From Cruorifilaria tuberocauda (taxonomy: Eukaryota > Nematoda > Chromadorea > Rhabditida > Onchocercidae), in contig JABVXU010000161.1 in the NCBI GenBank assembly GCA_013365365.1, forward strand, positions 46,450-110,449: a stretch of 64,000 bases of DNA, given 5' to 3'. This document shows, one piece after another, positions 62,535-64,000 of this stretch (position 1 is the first letter of the stretch; every line of letters begins with the position of its first letter). Made by a program: the position numbers and the translations under genes. The notes beneath the pieces are model-generated. The model was given only the letters and a program-made list of their open reading frames with translations, searched no databases and was not told the DNA's origin.

Positions 62535-64000
62535 TGCGATACCTACTTCATGTTGAAATAGACGAATAAATCAATAAATAGGAGGAAACGTGAATGAATT
62601 TTTTATCAGAATGTTAAGCTAAAAGTTAATTCGCATATTGAAGTCAGACTAGCTCTTGTATAATCTGGTACTTTTTTCTGTGATACATCACAGAACGCGA
62701 TTTTCACATCCATGTTATGGAGATTATATAAGTCAATAAAAACAGCATCATTCGGATTGTGATGAAGTGTTGCGTAAATCGTAAATAACATAACTCTGGT
62801 ATAACACAACTGTGACTCTAAAAAATGACTTACGAGGAGATGTGTGACAAGGTCATTGAGTTGGGAGTACTATCTACGCGTCCCGAAACAGGTGAATCCA
62901 CGTAGTGCCTCGTAATTCCACGAGTAGTCATACGATACGTCGTCTGCTCCTCTTCCATTCCTTCTGAAGTATACACTATAGTTGAAGTTAGACACTACAA
63001 TTCCGACCTGGGCAAATATCCCATTGCTACTTATGGCGAGATACTGCCATTCATTTCGCAACAGACGACATCCCTAGCTTAACATTTTATTCTATTCCCT
63101 CTTTTCACTGTCGCACCTCTCGTGGTTGCAAAGTATTTTTCGATATACAGCATTGAAAAATGGAACGCTGTTAGTTGACCTTTGGAAAATAAAAAAAAGG
63201 AAAGCACAAGCAAGAACGATACACTGAATTAAGCAAGTTGTCAAGACCAATAAGAAACTAGGATTTAACATCCATGCACATCTGACGTACTGTATTTGGA
63301 AAAGCGATTCATCATGTATCTTCCTTTAATCTGATAATTCTTGCAGATGAGTGCAAATTGATGACAATATTCTTATATCTGATCTTATAACCTGTATTTT
63401 TGAAAATTGGATGGGAAGTTTTGAATGCATTGGAGAGAAAAGTGAGGAGAAAGGCTTCTTATCTTCACATTTCAGTACTCCATGACAACAATAGTAAAAT
63501 TATCGGATTTGAGACAGTACTATCTAAGATTATGTATGCATTGATGTCCAGTTATTCTATCTTTATTAATGAATATGATCACTTTTACCATTGAATGTAA
63601 TCAAAAATTTTCATTCTTTGATGATCAATTTATCCAAAATTATCATTTCTCATATGAATTAAAAAGCCATTCCAAATTTGAAGGTGTTTTTATCAAAATC
63701 AGAAAATAAAAATTCTCATTCATTTTGGTAACTGCAATTTGCAAATTCGAAGCTGGAAAACTATAAAATCTTTTTGACTTCTACAGCGTAAGCTATCTTA
63801 CCATTGTTCCTTTCAAGATCATTATTCTTGTTTTGTTTATAAGTTCCTAGTTTTTATTTATTTTGACAATTTCATTTTTGGTCTTTTTTTTTGAGATTTC
63901 CGTTTTCCGTCTTTTTTCTTTGTTTCTTGGTTTTTTCATTTATGTTTGTTGTTTGTTTCTTTTTATTTATTTTGTTTTTTATTTATTTTGTTTTTTATTT
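62535..64000. other. Upstream of scc-3, no supported gene; T-rich tandem repeat at the edge
   Basis: Minus-strand frames at 62606-62809 and 62870-63061 have mixed, protein-like composition (for example NEWQYLAISSNGIFAQVGIV). They could be exons of an upstream gene, but I could not link them or identify a family. The last 60 bases are tandem TTTATTTATTTTGTTTT-like units. Confidence 0.45.
63938..64000. repeat. Tandem T-rich repeat at the window edge
   Basis: Units of about 17 bases (TTTATTTATTTTGTTTT) are repeated about three times and continue past the end of the window. Confidence 0.75.

Overview
The window is nuclear DNA of a parasitic nematode, most likely a filarial worm. It is AT-rich, with genes of many short exons joined by small GT-AG introns. 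Several start codons sit a few bases after a splice-acceptor-like site, as expected for spliced-leader trans-splicing. The clearest orthologues are animal genes, and a decayed piece of a Wolbachia-type virB10 gene lies in the DNA, which fits a filarial host. All exon models below were read by eye; reading phase was carried across every junction given.

Layout, left to right. 2.1-3.5 kb (+): 3' end of an ACBD3/GCP60-type Golgi protein (GOLD domain). 8.1-8.8 kb (+): small secreted, probably GPI-anchored Ly6/uPAR-like protein. 14.5-17.1 kb (-): FKBP51/52-type Hsp90 co-chaperone (fkb-6). It is divergent from a 137-residue single-pass membrane protein (17.4-18.5 kb, +), and a heat-shock element lies between them. 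20.2-35.8 kb (+): a CCDC141-like spectrin/coiled-coil region followed by six I-set Ig domains, modelled as two CDSs that may be one gene. 36.2-37.8 kb (-): LAMP-family lysosomal/synaptic membrane protein. 39.0-41.1 kb (-): unrecognised coiled-coil protein with an acidic C-terminus. 42.2-43.3 kb (+) and 45.3-46.6 kb (-): a tail-to-tail pair of paralogues built from a short repeat centred on DE[VI]D, the best candidate here for an undescribed family. 47.5-47.8 kb: the virB10 relic. 48.5-53.3 kb (-): TSEN2, the catalytic tRNA-splicing endonuclease subunit. 55.4-62.5 kb (-): the cohesin subunit SCC-3/STAG in 27 exons, with a decayed duplicate exon inside one intron.

The genes do not form one pathway. 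They cover chaperone, Golgi, lysosome, tRNA processing, chromosome cohesion and cytoskeletal roles. The rest is AT-rich intergenic or intronic DNA with hairpins, polypyrimidine/polypurine tracts and simple repeats. No rRNA, tRNA, CRISPR array or intact transposon was recognised.
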